DNA of 14,392 nt from an uncultured Eubacteriales bacterium (GCA_959605275.1 CAUHFD010000051.1:1-14392), one strand, 5' to 3'. Numbered from the stretch's first letter, positions 6,368 to 13,785 are shown. Numbers and translations: made by a program. Notes: a model not told the origin generated them from the letters alone.

Positions 6368-6410
6368 AAAAACACACCGCAGACTGGCACGGAGTCTGCG
6401 GTGTGTTTTT
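6368..6410. terminator. Strong bidirectional terminator
   Basis: An 18-bp perfect stem (6368-6385 with 6393-6410) closes the 7-nt loop GGCACGG. The core ACACACCGCAGACT is GC-rich and flanked by A-run and T-run, so it works in both directions. It lies between the convergent metallophosphoesterase and XRE genes and serves both. Confidence 0.95.
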
Positions 6411-6436
6411 AGTTTGAAGGTATAATATTTATGTGT

Positions 6437-6661
6437 CTATTTTGTAAGATTGCGCGGATAAGGTCTTTTGTCATCTGTTAGCTCCGCCAAATAATCCATA
6501 CTGGTATCAAGCGCTATTGCTAATTTTCTGCATTGTTCAAAAGTATAATACCTTTTTCCGTTTTCAATCTTTGAGTAATCGCTTTGATCAATACCTGTCA
6601 TCATTTGTATTTTTATCTGTGTGTATCCTTTTTCTTTGCGAAGTTCTTTTAGCCTAGTCAT
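6437..6661 (-). CDS. XRE/Cro-CI family helix-turn-helix regulator
   Basis: A 74-residue single-domain DNA-binding protein. RLKELRKEKGYTQIKIQ is the first helix and turn of the XRE fold, IDQSDYSKIENGKRYY is the recognition helix region, and FEQCRKLAIALDTSMDYL completes the five-helix bundle. The tail ELTDDKRPYPR is common in small clostridial XRE regulators. I choose ATG 6661, immediately before the fold, with AAAGGG 12 nt upstream; in-frame ATGs at 6673 and 6691 would add unrelated residues. It is divergent from the zinc-ribbon gene at 6783 and the shared region carries a 9-bp inverted repeat. Self-repression together with control of that neighbour is the simplest inference. Confidence 0.9.
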   Translation of the reverse strand: MTRLKELRKEKGYTQIKIQMMTGIDQSDYSKIENGKRYYTFEQCRKLAIALDTSMDYLAELTDDKRPYPRNLTK

Positions 6662-6681
6662 AGTTATGAGCATCCCTTTCA

Positions 6682-6709
6682 AACTTATCACTCAACCATA
6701 TTATGTCAA
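6682..6709 (-). promoter_or_regulatory. Probable promoter of the XRE gene
   Basis: On the minus strand, perfect TTGACA (6704-6709), 16-bp spacer, then TAAGTT (6682-6687), which keeps the most conserved first, second and sixth -10 bases. The spacer contains TATGGTTGA, one arm of the inverted repeat. A TATAAT at 6718-6723 on the same strand is an alternative -10 with a poor -35. Confidence 0.5.
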
Positions 6710-6734
6710 ATCTCCCTATTATAATTATGGTTGA
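6692..6734. promoter_or_regulatory. Inverted-repeat operator in the divergent promoter region
   Basis: TCAACCATA (6692-6700) and TATGGTTGA (6726-6734) are exact reverse complements, 34 bp centre to centre. Read from each gene's own strand the same TATGGTTGA falls between the -35 and -10 of the promoter driving that gene. This is the expected place for a repressor site, most likely for the neighbouring XRE protein. Confidence 0.65.
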
Positions 6735-6747
6735 ATTGACCTATAAT
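6719..6747 (+). promoter_or_regulatory. Probable promoter of the zinc-ribbon gene
   Basis: A perfect TATAAT (6742-6747) with the weak -35 TTATAA (6719-6724) at 17 bp. The spacer contains TATGGTTGA, the other arm of the inverted repeat. TSS would be near 6754, giving a leader of about 29 nt. Confidence 0.55.
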
Positions 6748-6782
6748 ATTAATTGTGATTAAAATAAGGAAGGGTGATTATT

Positions 6783-7061
6783 ATGGCTGAGTTTTGCTTG
6801 AAATGCTGGAACGAAATCAATAAAACAGATGATCCGGCAAGTAAATATATTCTTTCTAAGGAATTAGATTTGTGCGAAGGGTGCGGAAAGCGGACACATG
6901 TTATTGTTGCACAACGTAAGAATTATTATCGACACAAACTTCGATTTGTGATTTTACCTTTTAAAATAGTATATAAGATTTTATACATTGTATGGCGCAT
7001 TCTCATTTTGCCTTATATCATCTATCAATACAGAAAAAGTCAAAGGGATGGCAAAAATTGA
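6783..7061 (+). CDS. Small zinc-ribbon protein with C-terminal membrane segment
   Basis: A 92-residue protein of unknown function. The N-terminal part has two CxxC pairs, C5-x2-C8 (FCLKCWN) and C31-x2-C34 (LCEGCGK), spaced like a zinc ribbon. After a basic linker (QRKNYYRHK, about 44-52) comes a hydrophobic stretch at about 54-80 with the echoing motifs ILPF (57-60) and ILPY (75-78), broken by a few basic residues. It then ends in a basic tail. It probably binds Zn and attaches to the membrane as one long or two short helices. The ATG at 6783 has the strong GGAAGGGTGAT ahead of it; a GTG at 6774 lies inside that site. It is divergent from the XRE regulator and the shared promoter suggests a regulator-effector pair. 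I recall similar proteins next to XRE genes in Clostridia, but no function. Confidence 0.75.
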   Translation: MAEFCLKCWNEINKTDDPASKYILSKELDLCEGCGKRTHVIVAQRKNYYRHKLRFVILPFKIVYKILYIVWRILILPYIIYQYRKSQRDGKN

Positions 7062-7118
7062 AAAAACTTCCGCATTTTGTCTGCTTCTCCGAAAAACTTT
7101 GGAAACCTACATTTTTGC

Positions 7119-7147
7119 TTGATTTGAAAGAGGTATTGTGGTATACT
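7119..7147 (+). promoter_or_regulatory. Promoter of the isoleucyl-tRNA synthetase gene
   Basis: TTGATT (7119-7124), 17-bp spacer, TATACT (7142-7147), with TGG directly before the -10 making an extended -10. TSS is expected near 7154, leaving a leader of about 135 nt before the ATG. Confidence 0.7.
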
Positions 7148-7158
7148 AAATGCAATAT

Positions 7159-7205
7159 GGGTATTTGCGGGCAAGCGGCGAAAAAAATGTCCTTGCAAAG
7201 TATCC
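7159..7205 (+). promoter_or_regulatory. Leader stem-loop upstream of ileS, not a T-box
   Basis: GGGTATTTGC (7159-7168) pairs with GCAAAGTATCC (7195-7205) over 10 bp with one bulged G and one G-U pair. Inside it, GGGCA (7169-7173 region) can pair with TGTCC (7188-7192). A second stem GAAATTT (7212-7218) with AAATTTC (7239-7245) follows. The T-box consensus GGTGG...ACCGCG and a terminator are absent, so tRNA-responsive control of the usual kind is not visible. Confidence 0.45.
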
Positions 7206-7289
7206 GGCAGAGAAATTTTATCAAGATCATTCATTTTGAAATTTCGATGTGCGGCTGCTTTTTGGCGCAAGAAAGGAATGAACAGTTTC

Positions 7290-10200
7290 ATGAAAGACTC
7301 ATTTAACCCAGCGTATTCCTTCGTTCCGAATGAGGAAAAGGTGCTGGAGTTTTGGGAGCAAAACAAAAGTTTTGAGGCGCTTCGGAAGAAGAATGCCAAA
7401 GGAAAAAAATATCGTTTTATTGACGGACCGATTACCGCGAACAATCCGATGGGCGTTCACCATGCGTGGGGACGCACTTTGAAGGACGTTTTTCTGCGGT
7501 ATAAAGCCATGAACGGATATCAGAGCCATTACCGCAACGGCTTTGACGGACAGGGCTTGTGGGTTGAAGTCGAAGTGGAAAAAGAACTGGGCTTTAACTC
7601 CAAAAAGGATATTGAAGTTTACGGGTTGGACAAGTTTTCCGAAAAATGTATTGAACGGGTACAGCGCTTCAGTAAAGTGATTATGGAGCAATCCAAGCGT
7701 TTGGGACAGTGGATGGATTGGGATAATTCCTACTACACTTATAAAGATAATAACATTACAGGCATCTGGCAGGTATTGAAAAAATGCCATGATCATGGTT
7801 GGGTCAAGCAGATTTACAAGCCGATGCCGTGGTGTCCTCGCTGCGGGACCTCTTTGTCCGAGCATGAAATGTCAGGCTCTTATAAAGAAATTGAGCATAC
7901 TGCTGTGTTCTTTAAAGTGCCGCTTGCGGATAAAAGCGCCTATATGCTGGTTTGGACAACGACGCCCTGGACGCTGACCGCCAATGTTGCGTTGGCTGTT
8001 CATCCGGAATTAAGCTATGTAAAAGCAAAGCTGGAGGGGGAAGATACCCCGCTGATCATGGGGAAAAATTATTTTACCCAAAAGTTTGCCTCCAAGGGTG
8101 AAATTTTGCAGGAATACAAAGGGGAAGAACTTGCAGGATTAGCGTATGAAACTTGTTTTCCGGAGCTTCCGCTGCAAAAAGGCGTAGATCATCATATTGT
8201 TTGCTGGGAAGAAGTCAGCGGCGAAGAGGGCTGCGGAATCGTACACATTGCGCCGGGCTGCGGTGCCGAGGACTTTGAGCTGGGCAAACGGGAAAACTTA
8301 GATGTTTTGGTGCCGGTGGATGAAAACGGCATTTTGTTGCCCTCTTGCGGCTTTTTAAGCGGTCTGGAAGCGGGCGATGCGCGGGAAGCGGTGTTCGAGG
8401 CACTGAAAGAACGCGGAAAGATGTTCTATACCCATAAAATCGTTCATAGCTATCCGGTTTGCTGGCGGTGTAAAAAAGAGGTTATTTTCCGTTGCGTAAA
8501 AGAATGGGCAATTGATGTGGAAGAGCTGCGTCCGCAGCTGATTGCCAATGCCAACAAGGTCAAATGGAATCCTCCGTATCAGGGCAAGCGGATGCTTGAC
8601 TGGCTGAATAATATGTCTGATTGGAATATTTCCAGAAAGCGTTTTTACGGGTTGCCGCTCCCGTTCTATCCCTGTGAAGAATGTGGTGAATTGACGGTGA
8701 TCGGCTCAGTGGAGGAATTAAGGGAACGCGCCGTTCATCCGGAAAAGGTGGATGCGCTGCCCCATCTGCACCGTCCCTGGATTGATGAAATCGAGATTAC
8801 CTGTCCGCATTGCGGCAAGCCGGTCAAACGGGTGCCGGAGGTAGGAGACGTTTGGCTGGATGCCGGAATCGTTCCCTTTACTACTTTGAAGTATTTTGAG
8901 GACAGAGAATACTGGAAAGAATATTTCCCGGCAGAATATGTTGTGGAAATGAAGGAACAAGTTCGTTTGTGGTTCTATTCGATGCTGTTCATGAGCACGG
9001 TGTTGGTCGGAGAGCCACCGTATGAGCAGGTGGGTACCCACGGTATGGTAACTGCCGAGGACGGCAGCCGCTTCTCTAAGACGGGATTTATGATTAAATT
9101 CGACGAGGCGGCAGATAAGATCGGCGCCGATGCTTCCCGGTATATTTTTGCGTCCTCGCCGATGTCTACTGATGTGCGGTTCGGATTTACGCTGGGAGAC
9201 GGCGCAAAGCGCAAGCTACTGTCTTTCTGGAATTTGTCCACCTTCTTTGCAACTTACGCCGAGGTAGACAAGCTTTATCTGGAAAACCTCGATTTTGACT
9301 TTGATTCTCTTTGTCTGGTAGATCGATGGCTGGTCGTTCTGGTGAATAATTTCATTTCGGAAGCCACTGCGGCGATGGAAAATTATTCTACCAAAGATAT
9401 CATGACAAAGTTTGAAAAAGTAGTGGACGATATCTCCAATTTCTATATCCGGGTTAACCGCAGACGGTTCTGGAAAATCGGCGATGATCAGGACAAGAAG
9501 ACGGCGTATAAAGTGATGTTGTATGCAATTCGTACTATCGACCAGATCATGGCTCCTATTATTCCGTTTATTACCGAACACGTTTGGCAGGAAGTGATTC
9601 GCCGGTACTCCAATGAGGCGGCGGAATCGGTGCATCTGAGTGATTGGCCGAAGGTAATGGCACATGTGGATGTACAAGACGGCGTTTTGGCACAGGTAAG
9701 CGAAGTACGTGACATCATTTCTCTGGTGCTCAAGGTTCGCAATGAGAAACAATTGAGGATTCGTCAGCCGTTAAATCAGCTTTATATTTGTGCTGATTCC
9801 GGCGTGGTTACCATTCCGGAAGAGTTGACAGCAATTCTGCTTAGTGAAATCAATATGAAAAAGGTTACTTTCCTGGCAGATACTTCGATGCTGGAAGATA
9901 ATGTTGCAGTATTGAATTTTAAACTGGCAGGAAGTGCGCTGAAAGCAGATGTTAACAAAGTGAAGGAATTGCTGAACGGTTTGTCCGCAGCAGAGATGCA
10001 GTCGGTTGTGGAACAGATTCAGGCAAACGGCGCTGTAAATATACCCGGTTATGACCATGCTGTCGATGCAGCAATATTCGAGCTGAAGGCAGTGCCGAAA
10101 GCCGATATTGCGGTAAGCAAAGAACGGGACATCACAGTCGGATTGGATATGGTTGTTACACCGGAACTGTACAGCGAAGGTTGCTTGCGGGATATTCTGC

Positions 10201-10430
10201 GTCAGTGCCAGGTTTTCCGGAAAGAGGCAGGCTTTCATGTTTCCGATCGCATAGAGGTATATTTCGATTGTGAAGAAAAAGCCGGTAAGATTGTTGCCGA
10301 CAACCGGGCATATCTGGAAAGCGAATTGCTGGCTTCTGTGAGCGAATCGCACCTGTCCGCGCCTGATTTCACCGGTACCATTGAGATGGACGATGAAAAG
10401 ATTGCGGTTGAAATGAAAGTGAAAGATTAA
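7290..10430 (+). CDS. ileS: Isoleucyl-tRNA synthetase-type class I aminoacyl-tRNA synthetase
   Basis: A 1046-residue class Ia synthetase, the length of type II IleS enzymes. It should activate isoleucine and charge tRNA-Ile in the cytoplasm. The HIGH signature reads GVHH (55-58) in NNPMGVHHAWGRT and the KMSKS loop reads RFSKT (594-598). The CP1 editing domain shows WTTTPWTLTANVALAVHPE and GIVHIAPGCGAEDFELG, both close to IleS. A CxxC pair at 462/465 (CEECG) and another at 505/508 (CPHCG) form a zinc knuckle before VGDVWLDAG. The C-terminal anticodon-binding part has the IleS-like WPKV and RIRQPL segments. ATG 7290 is chosen with AAAGGA 12 nt upstream; ATG 7278 abuts that site. No T-box is present, unusual for a Bacillota ileS. 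IleS is the best fit, though subfamily members are sometimes named only class I tRNA ligase. Confidence 0.88.
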   Translation: MKDSFNPAYSFVPNEEKVLEFWEQNKSFEALRKKNAKGKKYRFIDGPITANNPMGVHHAWGRTLKDVFLRYKAMNGYQSHYRNGFDGQGLWVEVEVEKELGFNSKKDIEVYGLDKFSEKCIERVQRFSKVIMEQSKRLGQWMDWDNSYYTYKDNNITGIWQVLKKCHDHGWVKQIYKPMPWCPRCGTSLSEHEMSGSYKEIEHTAVFFKVPLADKSAYMLVWTTTPWTLTANVALAVHPELSYVKAKLEGEDTPLIMGKNYFTQKFASKGEILQEYKGEELAGLAYETCFPELPLQKGVDHHIVCWEEVSGEEGCGIVHIAPGCGAEDFELGKRENLDVLVPVDENGILLPSCGFLSGLEAGDAREAVFEALKERGKMFYTHKIVHSYPVCWRCKKEVIFRCVKEWAIDVEELRPQLIANANKVKWNPPYQGKRMLDWLNNMSDWNISRKRFYGLPLPFYPCEECGELTVIGSVEELRERAVHPEKVDALPHLHRPWIDEIEITCPHCGKPVKRVPEVGDVWLDAGIVPFTTLKYFEDREYWKEYFPAEYVVEMKEQVRLWFYSMLFMSTVLVGEPPYEQVGTHGMVTAEDGSRFSKTGFMIKFDEAADKIGADASRYIFASSPMSTDVRFGFTLGDGAKRKLLSFWNLSTFFATYAEVDKLYLENLDFDFDSLCLVDRWLVVLVNNFISEATAAMENYSTKDIMTKFEKVVDDISNFYIRVNRRRFWKIGDDQDKKTAYKVMLYAIRTIDQIMAPIIPFITEHVWQEVIRRYSNEAAESVHLSDWPKVMAHVDVQDGVLAQVSEVRDIISLVLKVRNEKQLRIRQPLNQLYICADSGVVTIPEELTAILLSEINMKKVTFLADTSMLEDNVAVLNFKLAGSALKADVNKVKELLNGLSAAEMQSVVEQIQANGAVNIPGYDHAVDAAIFELKAVPKADIAVSKERDITVGLDMVVTPELYSEGCLRDILRQCQVFRKEAGFHVSDRIEVYFDCEEKAGKIVADNRAYLESELLASVSESHLSAPDFTGTIEMDDEKIAVEMKVKD

Positions 10431-10440
10431 TTTCACTTTC
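10415..10440 (+). other. Hairpin spanning the ileS stop codon
   Basis: GAAAGTGAAA (10415-10424) and TTTCACTTTC (10431-10440) form a perfect 10-bp stem around GATTAA, so the stop codon TAA sits in the loop. No T-run follows, so this is not a canonical terminator. It may be a 3'-end stabiliser or part of a non-classical terminator. No other terminator is visible before gapA. Confidence 0.45.
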
Positions 10441-10605
10441 GGATATACACTGCGGTGTGTCGGTCGAATGACAGAAATTTATTCTTGTTGAAAGCTCTGG
10501 AGTATTTGCGGATTTTTTGGGAAAGCTTATATAAAATAAAAATAACTGCGTCTGGGAATAAAATATTGTGTAACCAAACAAAAATATGAACACGTAGTTA
10601 ATTTA

Positions 10606-10636
10606 TTGACAAACTTCTTGAAAAATCGGGTATAAC
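10606..10636 (+). promoter_or_regulatory. Probable gapA promoter
   Basis: Perfect TTGACA (10606-10611) and TATAAC (10631-10636) with a long 19-bp spacer. The position, about 45 bp before the gapA start, and the absence of another candidate support it. The 250-bp gap from ileS otherwise holds only AT-rich sequence and a small ACAC/GTGT inverted repeat near 10446. Confidence 0.55.
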
Positions 10637-10680
10637 AGAGTAAAATAAAGTAAGACTCAAATATATTGGAGGGTATCATT

Positions 10681-11694
10681 ATGTCAGTAAAAGTTGCTAT
10701 TAATGGTTTTGGCAGAATCGGCCGTTTGGCTTTCCGTCAAATGTTTGGCGCAGAGGGTTATGAAGTTGTTGCTATCAATGACCTCACCGATCCGAAAATG
10801 TTGGCTCATTTATTAAAATATGACTCTGCTCAGGGTCGTTATGCAAAAGCGGATACCGTTGTTGCAAAAGAAAGCTCTATCGTTGTTGACGGCAAAGAAA
10901 TTCAGATTTATTCTGAGAAAAACGCTGCTGATCTTCCTTGGGGCAAAATCGGCGTAGACGTTGTTTTGGAATGCACCGGTTTTTATACCTCTAAAGCAAA
11001 AGCACAGGCTCATATCGATGCAGGTGCAAAGAAAGTTGTTATCTCCGCTCCGGCAGGAAATGATCTGCCTACTATCGTTTACAGCGTAAACGAAAACACT
11101 CTGACCAAAGAGGATAAAATTATTTCCGCTGCTTCCTGCACCACAAACTGCTTGGCTCCGATGGCAAATGCACTGAATAAATTGGCTCCGATCGTAAAAG
11201 GCTTCATGACCACGATCCATGCTTATACCGGTGATCAGATGGTGCTCGACGGACCGCATCGTAAAGGTGATCTCCGCCGTGCTCGTGCTGCTGCTGTTAA
11301 CATTGTTCCGAACTCTACCGGCGCTGCAAAAGCAATCGGTTTGGTTATTCCGGAATTGGCAGGCAAATTGGATGGCGCTGCTCAGCGTGTTCCTGTTCCA
11401 ACCGGTTCTACTACTGAACTTGTTGCTGTTGTATACAAATCCGTAACCAAAGAAGAAGTTAATGCTGCAATGAAAGCTGCTGCTTCTGACTCCTTCGGAT
11501 ACAATGAAGATGAGATCGTTTCTTCTGATATCATCGGTATCACTTACGGTTCTCTGTTTGATGCAACGCAGACCAAAGTTACTGAGCTGCCGAACGGTCA
11601 GACTTTAGTAAAAATCGTTTCCTGGTATGATAATGAAAACTCCTATACCAGCCAGATGGTTCGTACCATTAAATATTTTGCTGAGTTAGGCTAA
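10681..11694 (+). CDS. gapA: Glyceraldehyde-3-phosphate dehydrogenase, type I
   Basis: A 337-residue glycolytic enzyme that oxidises glyceraldehyde 3-phosphate to 1,3-bisphosphoglycerate with NAD+ and phosphate in the cytoplasm. NGFGRIGR at 8-15 is the Rossmann nucleotide-binding loop. D34 in AINDLTD is the acidic residue that selects NAD over NADP. The catalytic Cys is C153 in SAASCTTNCLAP, and H180 in MTTIHAYTGDQ activates it. The C-terminal SWYDNENSYTSQMVRT is intact. Length and motifs are typical of the glycolytic enzyme. The start ATG 10681 has GGAGGG 7 nt upstream, the most consensus-like binding site of the window. Codon use is strongly skewed to GCT, GTT, AAA and GGC compared with neighbours, as expected for a highly expressed gene. 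It is monocistronic, with a promoter before it and a strong terminator after. Confidence 0.98.
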   Translation: MSVKVAINGFGRIGRLAFRQMFGAEGYEVVAINDLTDPKMLAHLLKYDSAQGRYAKADTVVAKESSIVVDGKEIQIYSEKNAADLPWGKIGVDVVLECTGFYTSKAKAQAHIDAGAKKVVISAPAGNDLPTIVYSVNENTLTKEDKIISAASCTTNCLAPMANALNKLAPIVKGFMTTIHAYTGDQMVLDGPHRKGDLRRARAAAVNIVPNSTGAAKAIGLVIPELAGKLDGAAQRVPVPTGSTTELVAVVYKSVTKEEVNAAMKAAASDSFGYNEDEIVSSDIIGITYGSLFDATQTKVTELPNGQTLVKIVSWYDNENSYTSQMVRTIKYFAELG

Positions 11695-11714
11695 GAAATA
11701 CGGATTGATCTTGT

Positions 11715-11757
11715 AAAAAATAAAACCAAGCGGCCACACTGCTTGGTTTTATTTTTT
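11715..11757 (+). terminator. Rho-independent terminator after gapA
   Basis: A 17-bp perfect stem, 11715-11731 with 11741-11757, around a 9-nt loop. The core ACCAAGC/GCTTGGT is followed by TTTTATTTTTTT. It begins 20 bp past the gapA stop. Confidence 0.95.
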
Positions 11758-11798
11758 TACATGAATACCTGTTGACTATATTTTTTGCACAGACACCC

Positions 11799-11828
11799 TT
11801 GCATATTTCCCATAAAGTATAGTACAAT
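11799..11828 (+). promoter_or_regulatory. Possible promoter of the kinase-like gene
   Basis: TTGCAT (11799-11804), 18-bp spacer, TACAAT (11823-11828), about 55 bp before the start codon. Both elements are one or two bases from consensus. It lies downstream of the gapA terminator, where a promoter is needed. Confidence 0.45.
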
Positions 11829-11884
11829 AAAAACATATATAAAGCAATTGATAGATTTGAGCGATAATCAAGAGAGGTTAGCTG

Positions 11885-13009
11885 ATGGACAATAAATTCA
11901 ATTTGACAAAAGCGCTTTATGAGGACAGCGATTTCCAGGTAATGTGTTTTGATCATGACGCCAAATTAATATGGTATAATCATGCTGCATCGACACTGGT
12001 TGACAACAATAGTATCCAGTCTCTGTATCAGTTGAGTATTACCTCTGATTTGACAGACGAGATCAGTCGGCTGAATCAGAATACGGTATGCCATGTTATC
12101 GGGAATCCGTATTTGGAAATCGGCGGTATCACGCTGACTCCGTTTTTCAACGGTGACAAAAATCAGCTACATTTTATTTTGGCAATGATTGCACCGTTAT
12201 TGACGCCGGAGCGAGAGTCGGGGTATCAAAATATTATTTCTTTGATCGGTGCCCAGTACCGGGAGCCGATGTTTGCGATTCAAAATATGTTGCTGCCGAT
12301 CAAAAACAAACTGGAACGCTATGAATGCTATGATGAGTATCGGCTTTTAAAGCAAATATCCAACCAGTGCTATAAAACAATGCGTGCAACAACAAATTTG
12401 ACAAATTATATGCAATATTGTAATGTCAATATTCCTATTCATTTTGAAACGATCAATATCAATCAATTTATGAAAGATCTTTGTGAACGAATCGGGCGGT
12501 TTGTCCGTCGTACCGATATTGCGTTTGAGTATCGTATTTGCACGGAAACGATTGTCAGCAAAATAGATACCGATAAGCTCTCTGTGGCTGTTTTTAACCT
12601 AATTGCCAACTCGTGTTTGTACACCCGTCCGGGAAATGAAATTACCGTTAGTTTGACAAAAAATGCGAATAATTTTATTATTACGGTGGTAGATAAAGGG
12701 GAAGGAATCGCGCCTGAGATACAGCCGCGTGTATTCGAATCTTTCTATTCGTATGACCGAAACGGCTCGCCGGCGTGCGGCATGGGATTAGGTCTGCCGA
12801 TTGTAAAACGGGTAACAGATATGCATAACGGAACCTGCGTATTGACCAGTGAACTGAACGTAGGCACTACGGTTGCCATGCAGTTCCCGATTGTAGATGG
12901 GGAGATCAGCGGGGTAGTGGAATCGGTTGTGTCAGGACCGGATAGTCGGTTTTCACCATTATTCCTCTATCTGTCGGATGTCTGTGATATTAATACGTTG
13001 GAATTGTAG
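11885..13009 (+). CDS. Sensor histidine kinase-like protein lacking the phospho-accepting His
   Basis: A 374-residue cytoplasmic protein with no transmembrane segment. The first 100 residues look like a PAS-type sensor (VMCFDHDAKLIWYNHAAS). A dimerisation-helix region follows at about 115-185. The C-terminal ATPase domain is intact: N-box FNLIANS (237-243), G1 box VVDKGEGIAPE (268-278), F-box region VFESFYSYD, and G2 box GMGLGLPIVKRV (299-310). Where kinases have HELRTPLxAI this protein has AQYREPMFAI (123-132): R, P, A and I are kept, but the phospho-acceptor His is Ala. No response regulator is adjacent. It may act as a pseudokinase, an ATP-dependent signalling partner or a phosphatase. GAGAGG lies about 9 nt before ATG 11885. 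A tail of about 35 residues follows the ATPase domain. It is 45 bp upstream of rsmE, so probably cotranscribed. Confidence 0.8.
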   Translation: MDNKFNLTKALYEDSDFQVMCFDHDAKLIWYNHAASTLVDNNSIQSLYQLSITSDLTDEISRLNQNTVCHVIGNPYLEIGGITLTPFFNGDKNQLHFILAMIAPLLTPERESGYQNIISLIGAQYREPMFAIQNMLLPIKNKLERYECYDEYRLLKQISNQCYKTMRATTNLTNYMQYCNVNIPIHFETININQFMKDLCERIGRFVRRTDIAFEYRICTETIVSKIDTDKLSVAVFNLIANSCLYTRPGNEITVSLTKNANNFIITVVDKGEGIAPEIQPRVFESFYSYDRNGSPACGMGLGLPIVKRVTDMHNGTCVLTSELNVGTTVAMQFPIVDGEISGVVESVVSGPDSRFSPLFLYLSDVCDINTLEL

Positions 13010-13054
13010 ATTGCCTGAAATGATAAAACAGATTGACCGAAGGGAAGATGTTTC

Positions 13055-13774
13055 ATGCCGCGTTTTTTTACAGAACAGGTAGACGATGAAAAAGCAATCA
13101 TAACCGGAGAGGATGCAAAGCATATTATTAAGGCACTGCGCATGACAGTGGGAGAAAAGGTTGTTGTTTGTGACGGAAAACAGACAGATTATCAATGCGA
13201 AATCGAGTCGATTACCGATGAGGTTAGACTGCGTGTATTAAGCAGCGGTGCCTCCGAATCTGAACCGAATTTGCGTTTGCACTTGTACCAGGCAATGCCA
13301 AAAGGCGAAAAATTTGAATTTATTGTTCAAAAGGCGGTGGAACTGGGGGTATATGATATTACACCGGTGTTAACCTCCAGATGTGTTTCCCGTCCTGACA
13401 AAGATACCATGCGAAAAAAGTTGGTCCGATATAATAAAATCGCCGCCGAGGCAGCGAAGCAATCCGGCAGGGGAAGAATCCCGGTTGTTCGTCCGCTGTT
13501 GTCTTATCAGGAAGCGTTAAAGGAAATGGCAGCATTTCAGAATGCCATATTCTTCTATGAATGCAAAGGACAACCCTTGCAGAAAATAATACAGCAGGGA
13601 TTGACCGAAACTGCAATTCTGATCGGAAGCGAGGGTGGTTTCAGTGAAGAAGAAGCTGCTGCCGCGGAAACTGCGGGGTTGTTTACAGCAAGTCTCGGAA
13701 AAAGGATTTTGCGTTGTGAAACGGCGCCGATTGCCGGAATTTCCATTATTATGAATTTGTCCGGAAATATGTAA
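13055..13774 (+). CDS. rsmE: 16S rRNA m3U1498 methyltransferase RsmE
   Basis: A 239-residue SPOUT-class methyltransferase that puts a methyl group on N3 of U1498 in helix 44 of 16S rRNA, using SAM, after 30S assembly. The N-terminal PUA-like domain begins PRFF with EDAKHIIKALRM (19-30). The SPOUT domain has QAMPKGEKFEFIVQKAVELGV (79-99), AAKQSGRGRIP (133-143), the SAM-knot segment IGSEGGFSEEE (190-200) and LGKRILRCETAPIAGI (214-229). The family more often has LGxRILRTETA; here Thr is Cys. Length is normal. AAGGGA lies about 10 nt before ATG 13055. In many Bacillota rsmE follows prmA; here it follows the kinase-like gene, with only 45 bp between. Confidence 0.95.
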   Translation: MPRFFTEQVDDEKAIITGEDAKHIIKALRMTVGEKVVVCDGKQTDYQCEIESITDEVRLRVLSSGASESEPNLRLHLYQAMPKGEKFEFIVQKAVELGVYDITPVLTSRCVSRPDKDTMRKKLVRYNKIAAEAAKQSGRGRIPVVRPLLSYQEALKEMAAFQNAIFFYECKGQPLQKIIQQGLTETAILIGSEGGFSEEEAAAAETAGLFTASLGKRILRCETAPIAGISIIMNLSGNM

Positions 13775-13785
13775 GAATTTTGTAA

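Noticed and set aside
7148..7289. T-box riboswitch upstream of ileS
   Set aside because: The leader is too short and lacks the conserved T-box sequence, specifier stem and terminator.
9216..9752. 178-codon open frame antisense to ileS, and similar long antisense frames at 7299-7865 and 9771-10436
   Set aside because: They are shadows of the well-supported ileS frame with no binding sites, motifs or promoters of their own.
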